6,060 nucleotides of DNA from an uncultured Prevotellaceae bacterium (GTDB lineage: Bacteria > Bacteroidota > Bacteroidia > Bacteroidales > Bacteroidaceae). Where the stretch lies: the NCBI GenBank assembly GCA_947176655.1, contig CAMWRK010000131.1, positions 1-6,060 on the forward strand, in the 5' to 3' direction. The position numbers and the translations under genes were made by a program. Below are positions 5,832-6,060 of the stretch, in pieces. The notes beneath the pieces were generated by a model. The model saw only the letters and a program-made list of their open reading frames with translations. It had not been told where the DNA came from and searched no databases. Each line of letters opens with the position of its first letter. Position 1 is the first letter of the stretch.

Positions 5832-6060
5832 ATGCTACAAGCCCTGAAGACATTTATCCGCAGACTCACGTATAACGCAACGGCGGCAACCTTGCCTTTG
5901 CGCCACATGGTCTGCGGACGGCACCTTCCGGTACACATACCTATGGACGAGGAGGAAGCGACTGAGCTGCTTGCATCCATCCACCCCGATAAAGGACAGT
6001 CATGTCTGTTCAGCAACAAGATACACGCTACACACGACCTGCACATCATCATCCCCGTAT
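5832..6060 (+). CDS. Probable second family 2 glycosyltransferase, 3' end beyond window
   Basis: An ATG at 5832 opens a frame that stays open to the window end (76 full codons). The first 69 residues begin with a basic, amphipathic stretch (LKTFIRRLTYNATAATLPLR) and match no domain I recognise. The last visible residues, HDLHIIIPVY, are the typical first strand of a GT-A fold family 2 glycosyltransferase, normally followed by N. Such N-terminal extensions occur in some polysaccharide-cluster glycosyltransferases. The gene begins 32 bases after the previous stop, with no terminator between. The call rests on one short motif plus context; the frame also runs upstream without a stop, but 5832 is the first good ATG and I see no strong Shine-Dalgarno sequence. 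Confidence 0.75.
   Translation, partial: MLQALKTFIRRLTYNATAATLPLRHMVCGRHLPVHIPMDEEEATELLASIHPDKGQSCLFSNKIHATHDLHIIIPV

Overview
The window looks like chromosomal DNA from a member of the Bacteroidales (Bacteroides, Prevotella or a close relative). The evidence is a type IX secretion 'plug' family protein (formerly DUF5103), which is essentially restricted to Bacteroidota, together with a kinase/peptidase/PqqD trio of the kind found in that order. Recognisable Shine-Dalgarno signals are few and several starts have an A-rich leader, which also fits. The genus cannot be fixed from the sequence alone.

All eight genes are on the + strand and tightly packed. The gaps are 67, 39, 25, 4, 34, -4 and 32 bases, with no visible terminator or promoter between them, so they probably form one operon that runs past both window ends. 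No gene-free stretch exceeds 70 bases. No RNA gene, CRISPR array, insertion sequence or long repeat was seen.

Left part (1-1375), possible peptide/protein maturation cassette: the C-terminal part of an HPr-kinase-like P-loop kinase (1-525, open at the left edge), a small S24/S26 peptidase-fold protein with an apparent Ser/His pair (593-1066), and a stand-alone PqqD-family protein (1106-1375). PqqD domains bind leader peptides in RiPP pathways, and HPrK-like kinases phosphorylate precursor peptides in some lasso peptide clusters, so these three genes may act together on an unidentified peptide or protein.

Middle part (1401-3303), envelope proteins: a TRIC-family cation channel, then a secreted protein of the type IX secretion plug family.

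Right part (3338-6060), cell-surface polysaccharide assembly: a Wzx/O-antigen translocase-type flippase, a family 2 glycosyltransferase overlapping it by four bases, and the start of what looks like a second family 2 glycosyltransferase cut by the window end. The flippase would move a lipid-linked glycan across the inner membrane and the glycosyltransferases would build it in the cytoplasm.

The most interesting point is the physical link between the kinase/peptidase/PqqD trio, a T9SS plug homologue and surface-glycan genes. That the trio works on something exported or glycan-anchored is inference.
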